From assembly GCF_009756665.1 (NCBI RefSeq), contig NZ_CP037953.1, positions 1,798,001 to 1,862,000 of the forward strand: a stretch of DNA of 64,000 nt, read 5' to 3'. A program made the translations under genes and the position numbers. Every line of letters starts with the position of its first letter. Position 1 is the stretch's first letter. Below the pieces are notes generated by a model, which saw only the letters and a program-made list of their open reading frames with translations, searched no databases and was not told the DNA's origin. This DNA is from Permianibacter aggregans (GTDB lineage Bacteria; Pseudomonadota; Gammaproteobacteria; Enterobacterales; Permianibacteraceae). This document shows positions 34,170-43,062 of this stretch, piece by piece.

Positions 34170-35627
34170 TTAGTGCTTTTCTTGCCCGGCGATTTCCAGA
34201 ATCAAATAATCACGTTCGCTATCGCTTGCACTGACTCGGCTTTTGGCGCCCAAACGCCACAGCAACGCGCCTACCGTACACATACACGCAACAATCAGTA
34301 TTTCTCGCGGCCAGCTCAATGCCACCGGTGAGCCCGGCAGTACCATCGCGATGATCATCGCGGCCGAGCCCAATGCGGCGATAAACGGAATCACGCTACC
34401 GCCAGGCACACGAAATGGCCTGCTCGCATCCGGCGCGATGCGACGCAGTTTCAGCACCGACAGCGACACGCCGAAGAACGCCATACTGATAAACAGCGAA
34501 CCGGCATTGACCAGTGAAATCAGCGTTTGCCTGCCCATCAAGGGCGCCAGTACCGTTAGTAGTGCGACAACCCAGATTGCCGCCGCAGGGGTACCGCGTT
34601 GCTGATCCGTTTCGCCAAAACGTGTCGGAATAATACATCCGCGACCGAGCGCAAACAGCACCCGCGAGCCAGCCAGAAAAAAACCGTTCCAACTGGTGAA
34701 CAAGCCGATCAATGCGGCCAATAAAACCAGGTTCATCATCAGCGGCGATTGCAACGCAAACAAAATCGCTTTCGCCGCCGGCAGATCGGCCGCAGCCGTT
34801 TGTTGCCAAGGTCCGGCATAGGAGAGCCCGAGGATCAACAACACATAAAACACGGTTGCGGCGATAACCGAGGCAATGATCAGTTTCGCCAGCGTGCGCG
34901 CCGGCACCTCGTTAGCCGATTCCTCAGCGGCTTGCGGAATCGTGTCGAAGCCAACAAACCAAAACGGAATGGTGATCAACACCGCCAGAAAGCCAGCCAG
35001 CATGCCTTGCTCGGTCGAAGCAAACACCGGTTGCCAGTTGCCGGGTTTGCCAACCATGAATGCGGCACCAACGAACAAGGCGCAGATCAGTAAAAAGCTG
35101 AAGGTCAGAAAATTCTGCAAACGCGCTGCCTGTTTAACGCCGCGTAAGTGAATGAAAGTGATCGCCGCGGTGCAAATCAATGCCAACAGTAAATGGCTCA
35201 GGTAAACGGTAGAACCGGCAAAGCTGTACAGCGGCCAACGATCGGTCGCCGGCCACAGAAAGCTCAGCACCAAACCAATCGAAATCGCTTCGAATCCGGA
35301 AATCGCGATGTAGCCAAACGCCAGACACCAACCAACGAGGAATGACTTGAATACGCCAAAGGCTCGATAGGCGTAAGCGACTTCGCCGCCAGCAACCGGC
35401 ATCATCGCGGTCAGCTCGGCATAGCACAGGGCAATGCAGACCATGACCGCGCCGCCGACAACAAAGGCCAGCGCCGCGCCAAACGGTCCGGCCTGTTGCA
35501 ACCAACTGCCGAGCGCCGTCACCCAGCCGACGCCAATCATGGCGCCGAAGGCCAGCGTGAAAAAGCCGACGCGCTTCAGGTCTTTCTGCAACGTCGGGCG
35601 TTTGGGATTCGGTTTCTCAAGGTTCAT
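34170..35627 (-). CDS. APC-family amino-acid permease
   Basis: 485 residues and 12 hydrophobic segments. The N-terminal FFTLAFGAMIGVGWVTALGSWLQQAGPFGA carries the APC GxIGxG substrate loop. AYAYRAFGVFKSFLVGWCLAFGY and FVGFDTIPQAAEESANEVPARTLAKLI are conserved family elements. It is expected to import amino acids or polyamines with protons; the substrate is unknown. It is a monocistronic minus-strand gene. Confidence 0.9.
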   Translation of the reverse strand: MNLEKPNPKRPTLQKDLKRVGFFTLAFGAMIGVGWVTALGSWLQQAGPFGAALAFVVGGAVMVCIALCYAELTAMMPVAGGEVAYAYRAFGVFKSFLVGWCLAFGYIAISGFEAISIGLVLSFLWPATDRWPLYSFAGSTVYLSHLLLALICTAAITFIHLRGVKQAARLQNFLTFSFLLICALFVGAAFMVGKPGNWQPVFASTEQGMLAGFLAVLITIPFWFVGFDTIPQAAEESANEVPARTLAKLIIASVIAATVFYVLLILGLSYAGPWQQTAAADLPAAKAILFALQSPLMMNLVLLAALIGLFTSWNGFFLAGSRVLFALGRGCIIPTRFGETDQQRGTPAAAIWVVALLTVLAPLMGRQTLISLVNAGSLFISMAFFGVSLSVLKLRRIAPDASRPFRVPGGSVIPFIAALGSAAMIIAMVLPGSPVALSWPREILIVACMCTVGALLWRLGAKSRVSASDSERDYLILEIAGQEKH

Positions 35628-35691
35628 AGCCTGTACCCTAGACCAGGATGGGCCTTGGGTTCAAACCACAGGCTTTGCTCAGGCAAACAAA

Positions 35692-35718
35692 AACGCGCAC
35701 CGAAGCGCGCGTTTTTTT
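35692..35718 (-). terminator. Terminator downstream of the 86-residue protein gene
   Basis: AACGCGC-8 nt-GCGCGTT stem flanked by A-run and T-run on the two sides, able to work in both directions. It separates the 35732-35992 gene from the permease. Confidence 0.8.
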
Positions 35719-35731
35719 GCATTCATGCAAC

Positions 35732-35992
35732 TCAATGTTTCAACGTCAGCGCCGCCTCTTCCGGCCAGTGCTCCATACCGGCGAACACCACACGGAAGGC
35801 CGCTGTTTCAGCGTTTTCCCAAGCGTCGGCGGCATCGCGGTCGAAGTCTTCCTCACCTTCCAACATCGCATTGACGGCTTGATAAGCCGCCTCCGGTGCC
35901 ACCCCCATGTCTTTCAGCACTTTGTCGGCAGCGGCTACACCATTGGCGATTTTGTCCTCGCTCAGGCCACTGTCAGCAATCCACAACCCCAT
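35732..35992 (-). CDS. Small acidic helical protein of unknown function
   Basis: 86 residues, strongly acidic (EGEEDFDRDAADAWENAETAAF), mostly alpha-helical by composition, no signal peptide. ATG 35992 follows a GGGGG stretch. I do not recognise it. It has its own downstream terminator, and codon use resembles its neighbours. Upstream is a GntR regulator on the same strand (84 bp). Confidence 0.55.
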   Translation of the reverse strand: MGLWIADSGLSEDKIANGVAAADKVLKDMGVAPEAAYQAVNAMLEGEEDFDRDAADAWENAETAAFRVVFAGMEHWPEEAALTLKH

Positions 35993-36075
35993 CGCTACCC
36001 CCCTTCAAACTGCGAACACGGTCACGGTTACTGTGCCGTAAACCGCGGCGCACGACAAGCGGGGAAAGATCGGGT

Positions 36076-36732
36076 TCAGGCGCTGGCCGATAAACGGTCC
36101 ATGTGGGCGGTCAGGTATTTGCCGAAATAACGCAGGTCGGCTTCTATCGCAGCACGGGCCTTGAAACCGTCGCCCTGATCGATGGCTTGCATGACGTCAA
36201 CATGAAATTCGTTGAACGGCATTTGCAGTTCGTCGGAATCGAACAGGTAATGAAACAACGGACCGGTCTGCAACCACAGCGAATCGATCATCCGGTTCAA
36301 CAATGGGTTGCCACTGGCGCGGTACAGCGTCAGGTGAAACTGGCTGTTGGCATCCAGGTAGGTTTGCGCATCGTGCTTGATAATTGCTTCGCGCATCTGG
36401 GTCAATAGTTCGCGCATTTGTCGCTTTTGTGCATCATCGAGGCGTGTGGCGCCTTTTTCTGCGGCATACCCTTCCAGCAATAAGCGGACGTCGAGCAAAT
36501 GTCGATAACGACTGGCACTCATTAATGGCACGCGTACGGAACGTTGATGCTCGGCGTCGAGCACCCCTTCGGCCACCAGTCGTTGTAATGCGGCGCGAAT
36601 CGGCATGGCACTCACCCCCCAGCGAGCGGCCAATTGCCGAATCTTCAGTTTCTCTCCTGGCTGAAAATCACCGCGATGCAATGCTTCCCTTAAGTTCTGA
36701 TATGTACGCTCTTGGACAGATTCAATCTTCAT
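36076..36732 (-). CDS. GntR/FCD-family transcription regulator
   Basis: 218 residues. The N-terminal winged helix is IRQLAARWGVSAMPIRAALQRLVAEGVLDAEHQRSVRV. The C-terminal all-helical FCD domain has Asp/His metal-type positions (DVRLLLEG; NSQFHLTLYRASGN; FNEFHVDVMQAI). Such regulators respond to carboxylates or amino acids. The target is unknown. The AT-rich gap 36733-36884 may hold its promoter. Confidence 0.9.
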   Translation of the reverse strand: MKIESVQERTYQNLREALHRGDFQPGEKLKIRQLAARWGVSAMPIRAALQRLVAEGVLDAEHQRSVRVPLMSASRYRHLLDVRLLLEGYAAEKGATRLDDAQKRQMRELLTQMREAIIKHDAQTYLDANSQFHLTLYRASGNPLLNRMIDSLWLQTGPLFHYLFDSDELQMPFNEFHVDVMQAIDQGDGFKARAAIEADLRYFGKYLTAHMDRLSASA

Positions 36733-36884
36733 TTAATGCATGTACTGGCGTCTTTGAAAAGCACTGCGGCAAGCCTCGCATTAGCCGCGATAAGGCGCAA
36801 GCAAAATATTGATTCTATTAGCTTTTTTTCACTTGTGTGATCACAAAGACGCGCAAAATTTGGGATCACATTTAGTGCTGAAAA

Positions 36885-39335
36885 TTACCGTAGCAATCGG
36901 TTTTCCGATGGCGACGTACGTCGCAGATAGGCGGCAAAATCATTCGCCTTGATGGGTTTGCCATGCAGGTAACCTTGCACAGCGTAACAATGGTTCTGAT
37001 GCAGAAACTGTTGTTGAAGTTCCGTCTCTACCCCTTCAGCAATGACATCGATGTTCAGATTGTGAGCCAGACCAATAACGGCTCGAACAATCGATTCGTC
37101 ATTGCGGTTACCCGGCACCTCCATCAAAAACGAGCGGTCAATTTTCAGACGTTGCACCGGCAGCGCGCGCAGATAAGCGAGCGATGAAAAGCCCGTGCCA
37201 AAATCATCTATCGCCAGGCGAATACCGGCATCGGCAAAGCGACGCATGCAGGCATTGGCGTCATCGAGACACATCAGCACCGATTCGGTCAGCTCCAGTT
37301 CCAGGCGCTCACTACTGAGCTGATGGTGAATCAGATGCGCCAACACCCGGTCGGCAAATTGCTCGCTGCCCAATTGCTGGGCCGACACATTGACGGCAAC
37401 CAATGGCACATTCAGCCCTTGCTGATCCCATTCGGCGATTTGCCTGCAAACCTGATCCAGCACCCAATCACCGATGGCGTTGATCAAGCCGGTTTTCTCG
37501 GCAATCGGAATGAACAGCGCCGGCGACACCAGCCCGCGCTCCGGATGCTGCCAGCGCAGCAGCGCTTCGGCGCCGATGATCTGTCCACTCAACACGTCAA
37601 TCTGTGGTTGGTACACAACAAACAACTCGTCATGGCCAAGTGCGCGGTGCAGCGCCCGCTCCAGCGACACCCTCTCGCTCAGTTCCTCAGACAAACGGCG
37701 GTTATACCAGGACAGCCGATTGCGACCGGAAGATTTGGCCTGATACATGGCGATGTCGGCATAAGTCAGCAGCGCTTCGACGTCGTTGCCGTCTTCTGGA
37801 AAATAGCTGATGCCAATACTGGCACTGATGAAAAACTCTTTGTGCTCGATCTGATACGGCGCACTGATCACATTCAACAGCCGATTGGCGACCACGCTGA
37901 CTTCCTCTTTGCTGGTGACGCCTTCCATAAACAGCATGAACTCATCGCCGCCAAGCCGCGCCAAGGTATCCTGCTTGCGCGTGCACAGCTGCATTCGGCG
38001 TGCAGCCTCAATCAACACTTTGTCTCCGGTGCCGTGACCGGCGCTGTCATTGATTTCCTTGAAGTGATCCAAGTCGATGAACAACAGCGCATGAATCCCG
38101 TTTTTCCGAGTGGCCACATTGATGGCGTGATCGATGCGATCAAACAGCAAATTGCGGTTCGGTAAGCCGGTCAACGAATCATGGTGGGCAAGATAGTCCA
38201 GCGTGCGTTGCTGATGCTTGATCTCACTGATATCGGAGAAAATGGAAATGAAATGCGACAGCTCGCCGTGTCCATCTTCAATACGATTGCAAGTTAGCCA
38301 GGCAGTGAATGAACTGCCGTCACGACGCGAGCGCTCAACTTCGCCCTGCCAACAGCCATCGACAGTCAACGCCGCGTCAATCTGCTGATAACGCTCCGGA
38401 CTGTTGATCGGAGTACGAAACACTTCCGGTCCAGCGCCAACGACATCGTCGGCACTGTACCCGGTCAACTTACTAAACGCCCGATTGACTTTGATGATGC
38501 GTCGCTCGGCGTTGTAAACAATAATCGCTTCGCTGGTGCGTTCGAGCAAATCAGCGTAAATCGCCAATTCATGTTCCGCTTTCTTCAGCTGGTCAATCGG
38601 CACCAACGACGCCACCGTGGCGTAGGGCTTTTTTTCGTTATCGCGATACAAAGGTTGCGCTTGCGCCATCAGCCATTTCGACGCATTCGAATCAGCGCAG
38701 AAGCGAACTACCTTATGCGTCTCATCACGGGTGGCAAACGCCTGTAACGCCTGCAGAAACTCAATCGCCGACAAGCGCTTGCCTTCTTCGTCGACGACAT
38801 GCCAATCCGGTAGCCAGTTCTGCTGGGAGGTTTCCGGTAATTGCAATAGCTCCCTTGCCGCCGTATTGCTCAGTGACACGGCGCCATCCAGCTCGATCTT
38901 CAACACCCCTTCGACCAGTGCTGACAAAACCGCCGGCAATTCGTCATTGCTTGAAGAGTGGGCACCATGGCGTGACACGGCGATGGTGCAAACCGCCTTT
39001 TCTTCAGAGGTGATCAAAGGAAAGCTGACCGCACGATACGTTTCGTGCTTGCCCTGCTTCGTTTTCCATTCTTCAATGAAGCTAATTGGACGCTGCTGTG
39101 CCAAGGCCTGCTGATCATAACCGGCGATACGTTGTGCAATCGCCGGCGCAAACAACTCCTTTATTGACTTGCCCAGCCACTGCGAACGCGGCGGTAACTC
39201 GAGCTGATCAAAATGATCGCTGGCTGCCAGAATCTCGCCTTGCACGTTTTTGATCGAGATCAGCACCGGTGCTGCGCGCCATATACGCTGCAACACATCA
39301 TCCAGCTTGTAGAGAGGTTCGACTCGTTCAGTCAT
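36885..39335 (-). CDS. PAS-GGDEF-EAL cyclic-di-GMP protein
   Basis: 816 residues from ATG 39335 (MTERVEPLYKLDDV); the longer ORF start at 39383 is less likely. Three PAS-like regions come first (~15-130, ~135-255, ~265-385; the last has FSKLTGYSADDVVG). A GGDEF domain (~390-545) keeps ARLGGDEFMLFM (active A-site). An EAL domain (~560-810) keeps GAEALLRW, NVSAQQL, ELELTESVL, IDDFGTGFSSLAYL and AEGVET. Both catalytic motifs look intact, so it could make or degrade c-di-GMP depending on the PAS signal. It has no membrane segments. Confidence 0.93.
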   Translation of the reverse strand: MTERVEPLYKLDDVLQRIWRAAPVLISIKNVQGEILAASDHFDQLELPPRSQWLGKSIKELFAPAIAQRIAGYDQQALAQQRPISFIEEWKTKQGKHETYRAVSFPLITSEEKAVCTIAVSRHGAHSSSNDELPAVLSALVEGVLKIELDGAVSLSNTAARELLQLPETSQQNWLPDWHVVDEEGKRLSAIEFLQALQAFATRDETHKVVRFCADSNASKWLMAQAQPLYRDNEKKPYATVASLVPIDQLKKAEHELAIYADLLERTSEAIIVYNAERRIIKVNRAFSKLTGYSADDVVGAGPEVFRTPINSPERYQQIDAALTVDGCWQGEVERSRRDGSSFTAWLTCNRIEDGHGELSHFISIFSDISEIKHQQRTLDYLAHHDSLTGLPNRNLLFDRIDHAINVATRKNGIHALLFIDLDHFKEINDSAGHGTGDKVLIEAARRMQLCTRKQDTLARLGGDEFMLFMEGVTSKEEVSVVANRLLNVISAPYQIEHKEFFISASIGISYFPEDGNDVEALLTYADIAMYQAKSSGRNRLSWYNRRLSEELSERVSLERALHRALGHDELFVVYQPQIDVLSGQIIGAEALLRWQHPERGLVSPALFIPIAEKTGLINAIGDWVLDQVCRQIAEWDQQGLNVPLVAVNVSAQQLGSEQFADRVLAHLIHHQLSSERLELELTESVLMCLDDANACMRRFADAGIRLAIDDFGTGFSSLAYLRALPVQRLKIDRSFLMEVPGNRNDESIVRAVIGLAHNLNIDVIAEGVETELQQQFLHQNHCYAVQGYLHGKPIKANDFAAYLRRTSPSENRLLR

Positions 39336-39689
39336 ATAGTCATCTTTGGAGCACACCGAGTGGAACCAGCCATCGCCGCGCACAACGTTCCTCGAACCAA
39401 TGATGCATTCAGTGTAGTACGAAAATTTTCAAAACATGCACGGCGATGGCTGTTTAGATTTTCGTGATCTCAAAATGTGCGTTGCGCTGTAAGGACGGGG
39501 CTTTTCTCTGCGCGGAAGCTTTATTGTGAGCAATGGACTCAAATACCGCTATGAACGTTTTTGCCAGGGAGAAGCATTCAAAGGTTTCTACCATCTTGTT
39601 ATGGCTGCAGCAAAAGGAATTCGCTTTCGATGGCAGATAACCAAAAACGGGGCTGGCGGAACGAGATAGCGTGGTAAGGAAATCGAGAG

Positions 39690-39715
39690 CAAAAAAAAGC
39701 GCCGTCGCCGGCGCT
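39690..39715 (-). terminator. Orphan terminator, minus strand
   Basis: AGCGCC-6 nt-GGCGCT stem followed on the minus strand by eight or more T. No annotated gene ends just upstream of it, which hints at an unannotated short RNA between 39716 and 39890. Confidence 0.6.
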
Positions 39716-39895
39716 AGGGGTGAATCGATAAATTTGCCCGTCTGTTCGTCGCATGGAGGTTTATTTTTTGTTGGCGCGACAATCAGTAAACTTACTGTGC
39801 TGATAGCATTCAAATGTTGTGCCAAGCTCTCATCTCCTTGTTTTCTCGGCAATTCGATGAAGTCTTCAACTCATCACTGGAAAATTTCCTGACAT

Positions 39896-39923
39896 AAAAA
39901 AGAGGGCATGAAGCCCTCTTTTT
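39896..39923 (-). terminator. Terminator after the PEP-CTERM gene
   Basis: AAAAAGAGGGC-5 nt-GCCCTCTTTTT is symmetrical, with A and T runs on both sides. It lies ~20 bp downstream of the PEP-CTERM stop. Confidence 0.85.
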
Positions 39924-39943
39924 GATTCTGACAGCTCACTTTA

Positions 39944-40768
39944 TCAGCTGGACTTTCTGCGTAACAGGAAACCTCCGGCAATAGCAAACAGCAGCCACCC
40001 TGCCGGTGCCGGCACATCTGTTATGTCAGCAAACTGGTAGCTTCCGAAACCGTTGTAATGCATGCCAGTGTAAAGATTGTTCGTACATGTGCCACTGTAG
40101 TCGCACACAGCGGAACCGGTGTAACCCAGCTCGTAGAAAACCACGGTGCTGCTCTCACCGCTTTGCAGCGCATTCAATAAACTCAGCGGATCATAGCTGA
40201 ATACCTCAGCCGCGTTGTTGACTCCGGGAAGGTGAATGACGTACTGACGTGAATAGTTGAACCAGTTGTTGATAAAGGAATCTTCGCTTTGTTCGATAGA
40301 CTCATGGCCGCTGAAATTTACCGAGAAATTGATCGAGTTATTGCTGAAGTCTGTTTGTGATGGATCAGCTTGATCCCAAAAGTTAACCATCGTCGAGATG
40401 GACATTGTCATGGTTAGTGGCAACGACATCAGATTATAGGCCAATAAACTATCGGTGAGCGGTGTGCTACCCAGTGCACTGACCGGTCCGAAATCCGCCA
40501 TCGCATAGGTGTATGCGTCTTCACCATACATATCCGTGATGATGCCCGAGCTCCAGAACTGCAATAGTTGGTCAAACTGGAATTGTTCGCTGAAATGCTG
40601 CACTTCAACATCAACCAGCTCGTTGACAACCTGTCCATTCTCATCGAGCGAATACATCATTGCCGAAGGCAGACTGTCGATGGAGAACTCCACCAGACCG
40701 GCCGATGCTACGCTGGAAAATCCACTTAGGGCTAACAGGCCTGTCACGCCCAATATTTTTTTAAACAT
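39944..40768 (-). CDS. PEP-CTERM sorted exoprotein
   Basis: 274 residues from ATG 40768, with AAGGAG 6 nt upstream. The signal peptide is ~1-22 (ILGVTGLLALSGFSSVASA). The mature part is acidic, Asn/Ser-rich and beta-like. The C-terminus DVPAPAGWLLFAIAGGFLLRRKSS is a PEP-CTERM variant (VPAPAGW), with a hydrophobic helix and basic end, cut and processed by exosortase (EpsH/XrtA). No exosortase or EPS genes are in the window. Likely role: exopolysaccharide- or floc-associated surface protein. Confidence 0.85.
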   Translation of the reverse strand: MFKKILGVTGLLALSGFSSVASAGLVEFSIDSLPSAMMYSLDENGQVVNELVDVEVQHFSEQFQFDQLLQFWSSGIITDMYGEDAYTYAMADFGPVSALGSTPLTDSLLAYNLMSLPLTMTMSISTMVNFWDQADPSQTDFSNNSINFSVNFSGHESIEQSEDSFINNWFNYSRQYVIHLPGVNNAAEVFSYDPLSLLNALQSGESSTVVFYELGYTGSAVCDYSGTCTNNLYTGMHYNGFGSYQFADITDVPAPAGWLLFAIAGGFLLRRKSS

Positions 40769-40928
40769 GATGACTCCTTGACTGATTCCATGCCTTTTCC
40801 TGTTGTGAAGGCGCGAGCACTCTAGCTGACGGCCAATAAACCAGCAATCTGTACAATTTGATACAAAGCCAGCAGCCAGAAGCCGTTGCAGGTACAATGA
40901 CCCATCGTTCAGTTTTTGAGGTGTCACT

Positions 40929-41339
40929 ATGTCCCAAGGCCAGGCCCAATTGCCCGATATGAGCATGAATCCCGCGGAGTTGTACCGTGAGGAAGTCTTT
41001 ACCGATCGTCAGGTTGGTACACTGCGCCGAATGACACCGGTTGATGGCCAAGGCAATGTCGACAGCAGCCGGCCCGTGCTGTATTCCGGGCAGACTCAAT
41101 TGATGACGCCGGCCGGTGCGCTGCCATTGATGTTTGATATCGAAGCCAGCTCGTTGGAAGAAGCCGCCCGCAAGTTCGGTGAAGAAGCGGAAAAAACGTT
41201 GAAACAAACCATGGAAGAACTGCAGGAGATGCGCCGTCAGGCCGCGTCCAGCATTGTCATCCCTGGCCAAGAACCCAGCGGCGGTTTTGGTGGCATGGGC
41301 GGTGGTCTTGGCGGCGGCGGTGGCCGCATCAAGCTATAA
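40929..41339 (+). CDS. Conserved small cytoplasmic protein with Gly-rich tail
   Basis: 136 residues from ATG 40929 (GAGGTG upstream). The N-terminal ~70 residues hold a conserved-looking core (ELYREEVFTDRQVGTLRRMTPVD…YSGQTQLMTPAGALPLMFDIEA). A short amphipathic helix follows (LEEAARKFGEEAEKTLKQTMEELQEMRRQA). The tail is Gly-rich (GGFGGMGGGLGGGGG). I recognise it only as a conserved hypothetical. It is 15 bp from the next gene and probably co-transcribed with it. Confidence 0.75.
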   Translation: MSQGQAQLPDMSMNPAELYREEVFTDRQVGTLRRMTPVDGQGNVDSSRPVLYSGQTQLMTPAGALPLMFDIEASSLEEAARKFGEEAEKTLKQTMEELQEMRRQAASSIVIPGQEPSGGFGGMGGGLGGGGGRIKL

Positions 41340-41354
41340 GCCCTTCACCTTCCC

Positions 41355-41804
41355 GTGCGCACGATTTGGATAGATGCCGATGCCTGCCCGAAAGTCATCA
41401 AGGATATTGTCTTTCGGGCCAGCGGCCGCACGCAAACGCCAGTGACTATGGTTGCCAATCAGTACTTGCCGAAACCGGCTTCATCACTGATTCGTTGTGT
41501 CCAGGTCGAGAAGGGTTTTGATGCCGCCGATCATTATCTGGTGCAACACAGTCAGCCGGGCGATCTGGTTGTCACTCAGGACATTCCACTGGCGGCGGAA
41601 TTGATCGACAAAAAAGTCGCCGCACTGAATCCGCGCGGCGAACTCTACACCTTGGACAATGTTCGTCAGCGTTTGAACATTCGTGACTTTCTCGACACGA
41701 TGCGCGCCAGTGGCGAACACACCGGTGGTCCTGCCGCGTTCAGCGACAAAGATAAACAACGCTTCGCCAATGCCCTCGATCGCTGGCTGGCCAAGAAAGT
41801 CTGA
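41355..41804 (+). CDS. yaiI: UPF0178 (YaiI/YqxD) protein
   Basis: 149 residues from GTG 41355. The family signature is IWIDADACPKVIKDIVFRAS, followed by VVTQDIPLAAELIDKKVAALNPRGELY and FLDTMRASGEHTGGPAAFSDKDKQRFANALDR. It has a PIN-like fold with conserved acidic residues, suggesting a nuclease, though the activity is unproven. It is convergent with the lyase gene, with a 9-bp gap. Confidence 0.92.
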   Translation: MRTIWIDADACPKVIKDIVFRASGRTQTPVTMVANQYLPKPASSLIRCVQVEKGFDAADHYLVQHSQPGDLVVTQDIPLAAELIDKKVAALNPRGELYTLDNVRQRLNIRDFLDTMRASGEHTGGPAAFSDKDKQRFANALDRWLAKKV

Positions 41805-41813
41805 ACTTTCTCT

Positions 41814-42677
41814 TTAGTCGCGCTGCGATAATCGCGCCAGTTCTTGATCGTAAAGCTCAAAACCGACCAGCTTTTGTAGTGATTTGAAATCGAGTAAGGA
41901 TTGCGGATGCTGGTCGGTTTTCAGGGCCATCAACGCACTTTGCATCGCCTGTACCGCCGCACTAATCAGTGTCAATGGATAAGCCGCGATCTTGAACCCC
42001 ATTTGCTCCAGTTGCGATGGCGATAGCACCGGTGTATCGCCCTGCTCAACCAGGTTGGCCATTTTGTGGCCCGGTACTTCAGCACAAATTTTTTCCATTT
42101 CTTGTTCAGAACAAGGTGCTTCGACAAAAAGAATATCCGCGCCCATTTCAGCAAACTTTTTTGCGCGGTCAATCGCTTCATCAAGCCCGCGCGTCGCACG
42201 TGCATCGGTGCGGGCAATGACGACAAAGGCCTTGCCGCCAGCTCGCACTTCGTCGCGCGCTTCCAGCGCAGCACGCATTCGTCGCACCGCTTCATCGCGC
42301 TCGACCACTTCTTTGCCGCGAGTATGGCCACAGCGTTTCGGCGCCCGTTGATCTTCGATCATGACACCGGCAAACCCTGCCTGGGCGAAGCCATGCACGG
42401 TACGTTTGACGTTCAGTTCATTGCCATAACCGGTATCACCATCGGCAATGATCGGCAGACGGGTGGCGCTGCAAATATTACGACCCTGATCGAGCATTTC
42501 GCCAAACGAAATAAGGCCGGTATCCGGCACGGCCAAACGGGCGGCGGAAACCGAAAATCCGCTCATGAAGCTCAGCGGAAAACCGGCCTGTTCGATCAGG
42601 CGCGCGCTCAAGGCATCAAAACAACAAGGCATGCGCAACAGGCCAGGCTTGGCCAGCAGGGTTTCAATATCAGTCAT
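41814..42677 (-). CDS. Isocitrate lyase / PEP mutase superfamily enzyme
   Basis: 287 residues from ATG 42677. It has GDTGYGNELNVKRTV (Mg site), EDQRAPKRCGHTRGKEVV with the catalytic KRCGH (Cys general acid), VIARTDARATRGLDEAIDRAK, and LFVEAPCSEQEM. It resembles 2-methylisocitrate lyase or oxaloacetate decarboxylase relatives; the active Cys favours a lyase. No prpC/prpD genes are near, so methylcitrate-cycle function is not supported by context. Confidence 0.82.
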   Translation of the reverse strand: MTDIETLLAKPGLLRMPCCFDALSARLIEQAGFPLSFMSGFSVSAARLAVPDTGLISFGEMLDQGRNICSATRLPIIADGDTGYGNELNVKRTVHGFAQAGFAGVMIEDQRAPKRCGHTRGKEVVERDEAVRRMRAALEARDEVRAGGKAFVVIARTDARATRGLDEAIDRAKKFAEMGADILFVEAPCSEQEMEKICAEVPGHKMANLVEQGDTPVLSPSQLEQMGFKIAAYPLTLISAAVQAMQSALMALKTDQHPQSLLDFKSLQKLVGFELYDQELARLSQRD

Positions 42678-42773
42678 TGCTTTTATCCATTTGGGCCAAT
42701 ACACCCATAGATGTCGACTTTTACCAGGGCAATAAAATTGACATCTTATATGAGCCCACCAATACTATTGTCA

Positions 42774-42893
42774 TCCCAAGGGGGAGTAGTTCCCGCTGCG
42801 ACTGTCGTCAACACGTAGCCGTTCACCGGCTTCCGGCACCGCAGGTGGCAGCTGACCGCAATGGCCAGCATGCTGCGAACAAGACTCTTGGCT
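42774..42893 (+). ncRNA. yybP-ykoY manganese riboswitch
   Basis: Core elements in order: GGGGGAGTAGTTCCCGCTGC (42780-42799), GTCGTCAACACG (~42804), a GC-rich arm, and GAACAAGACTCTTGG (42877-42891). These match the conserved five-way-junction family that binds Mn2+, as in the E. coli alx leader. It stands 170 bp upstream of the TerC/Alx gene, the usual partner. Confidence 0.82.
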
Positions 42894-42896
42894 TTT

Positions 42897-42925
42897 CACG
42901 CAGCGTCGGTGCGATCGGCTGCGTG
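42897..42925 (+). promoter_or_regulatory. Expression-platform hairpin of the riboswitch
   Basis: CACGCAGC-13 nt-GCTGCGTG, an 8-bp stem directly after the aptamer. No T-run follows, so control is more likely at translation or through a downstream alternative fold than by simple intrinsic termination. 42926-43062 has no gene of its own. Confidence 0.5.
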
Positions 42926-43062
42926 GTAAGCCATGTTTGTTCGCTCGCACCATCTGCTGGGTCGTCATTATGCAATATTTGCCTTGTTCATTCTGGTCCT
43001 GTTCGATCGCTTCAAAAGCATATCCATCGCCATCATTCTGCTCTTACAACGAGGCCAGATAA

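Larger units (their letters stand above)
39336..39943. other. 608-bp gap with two terminators, possible small RNA
   Basis: A 132-codon minus ORF here (39454-39852) shows no family signal, no good ribosome site and runs through a terminator, so I do not call it. What is visible is an intrinsic terminator for minus transcripts at 39690-39715 and another at 39896-39923. The ~180-nt stretch between them could be an independent short minus-strand transcript. Confidence 0.4.

Noticed and set aside
39454-39852. Minus-strand ORF of 132 codons
   Set aside because: No recognisable family, no ribosome site at its start, and an intrinsic terminator lies inside it.
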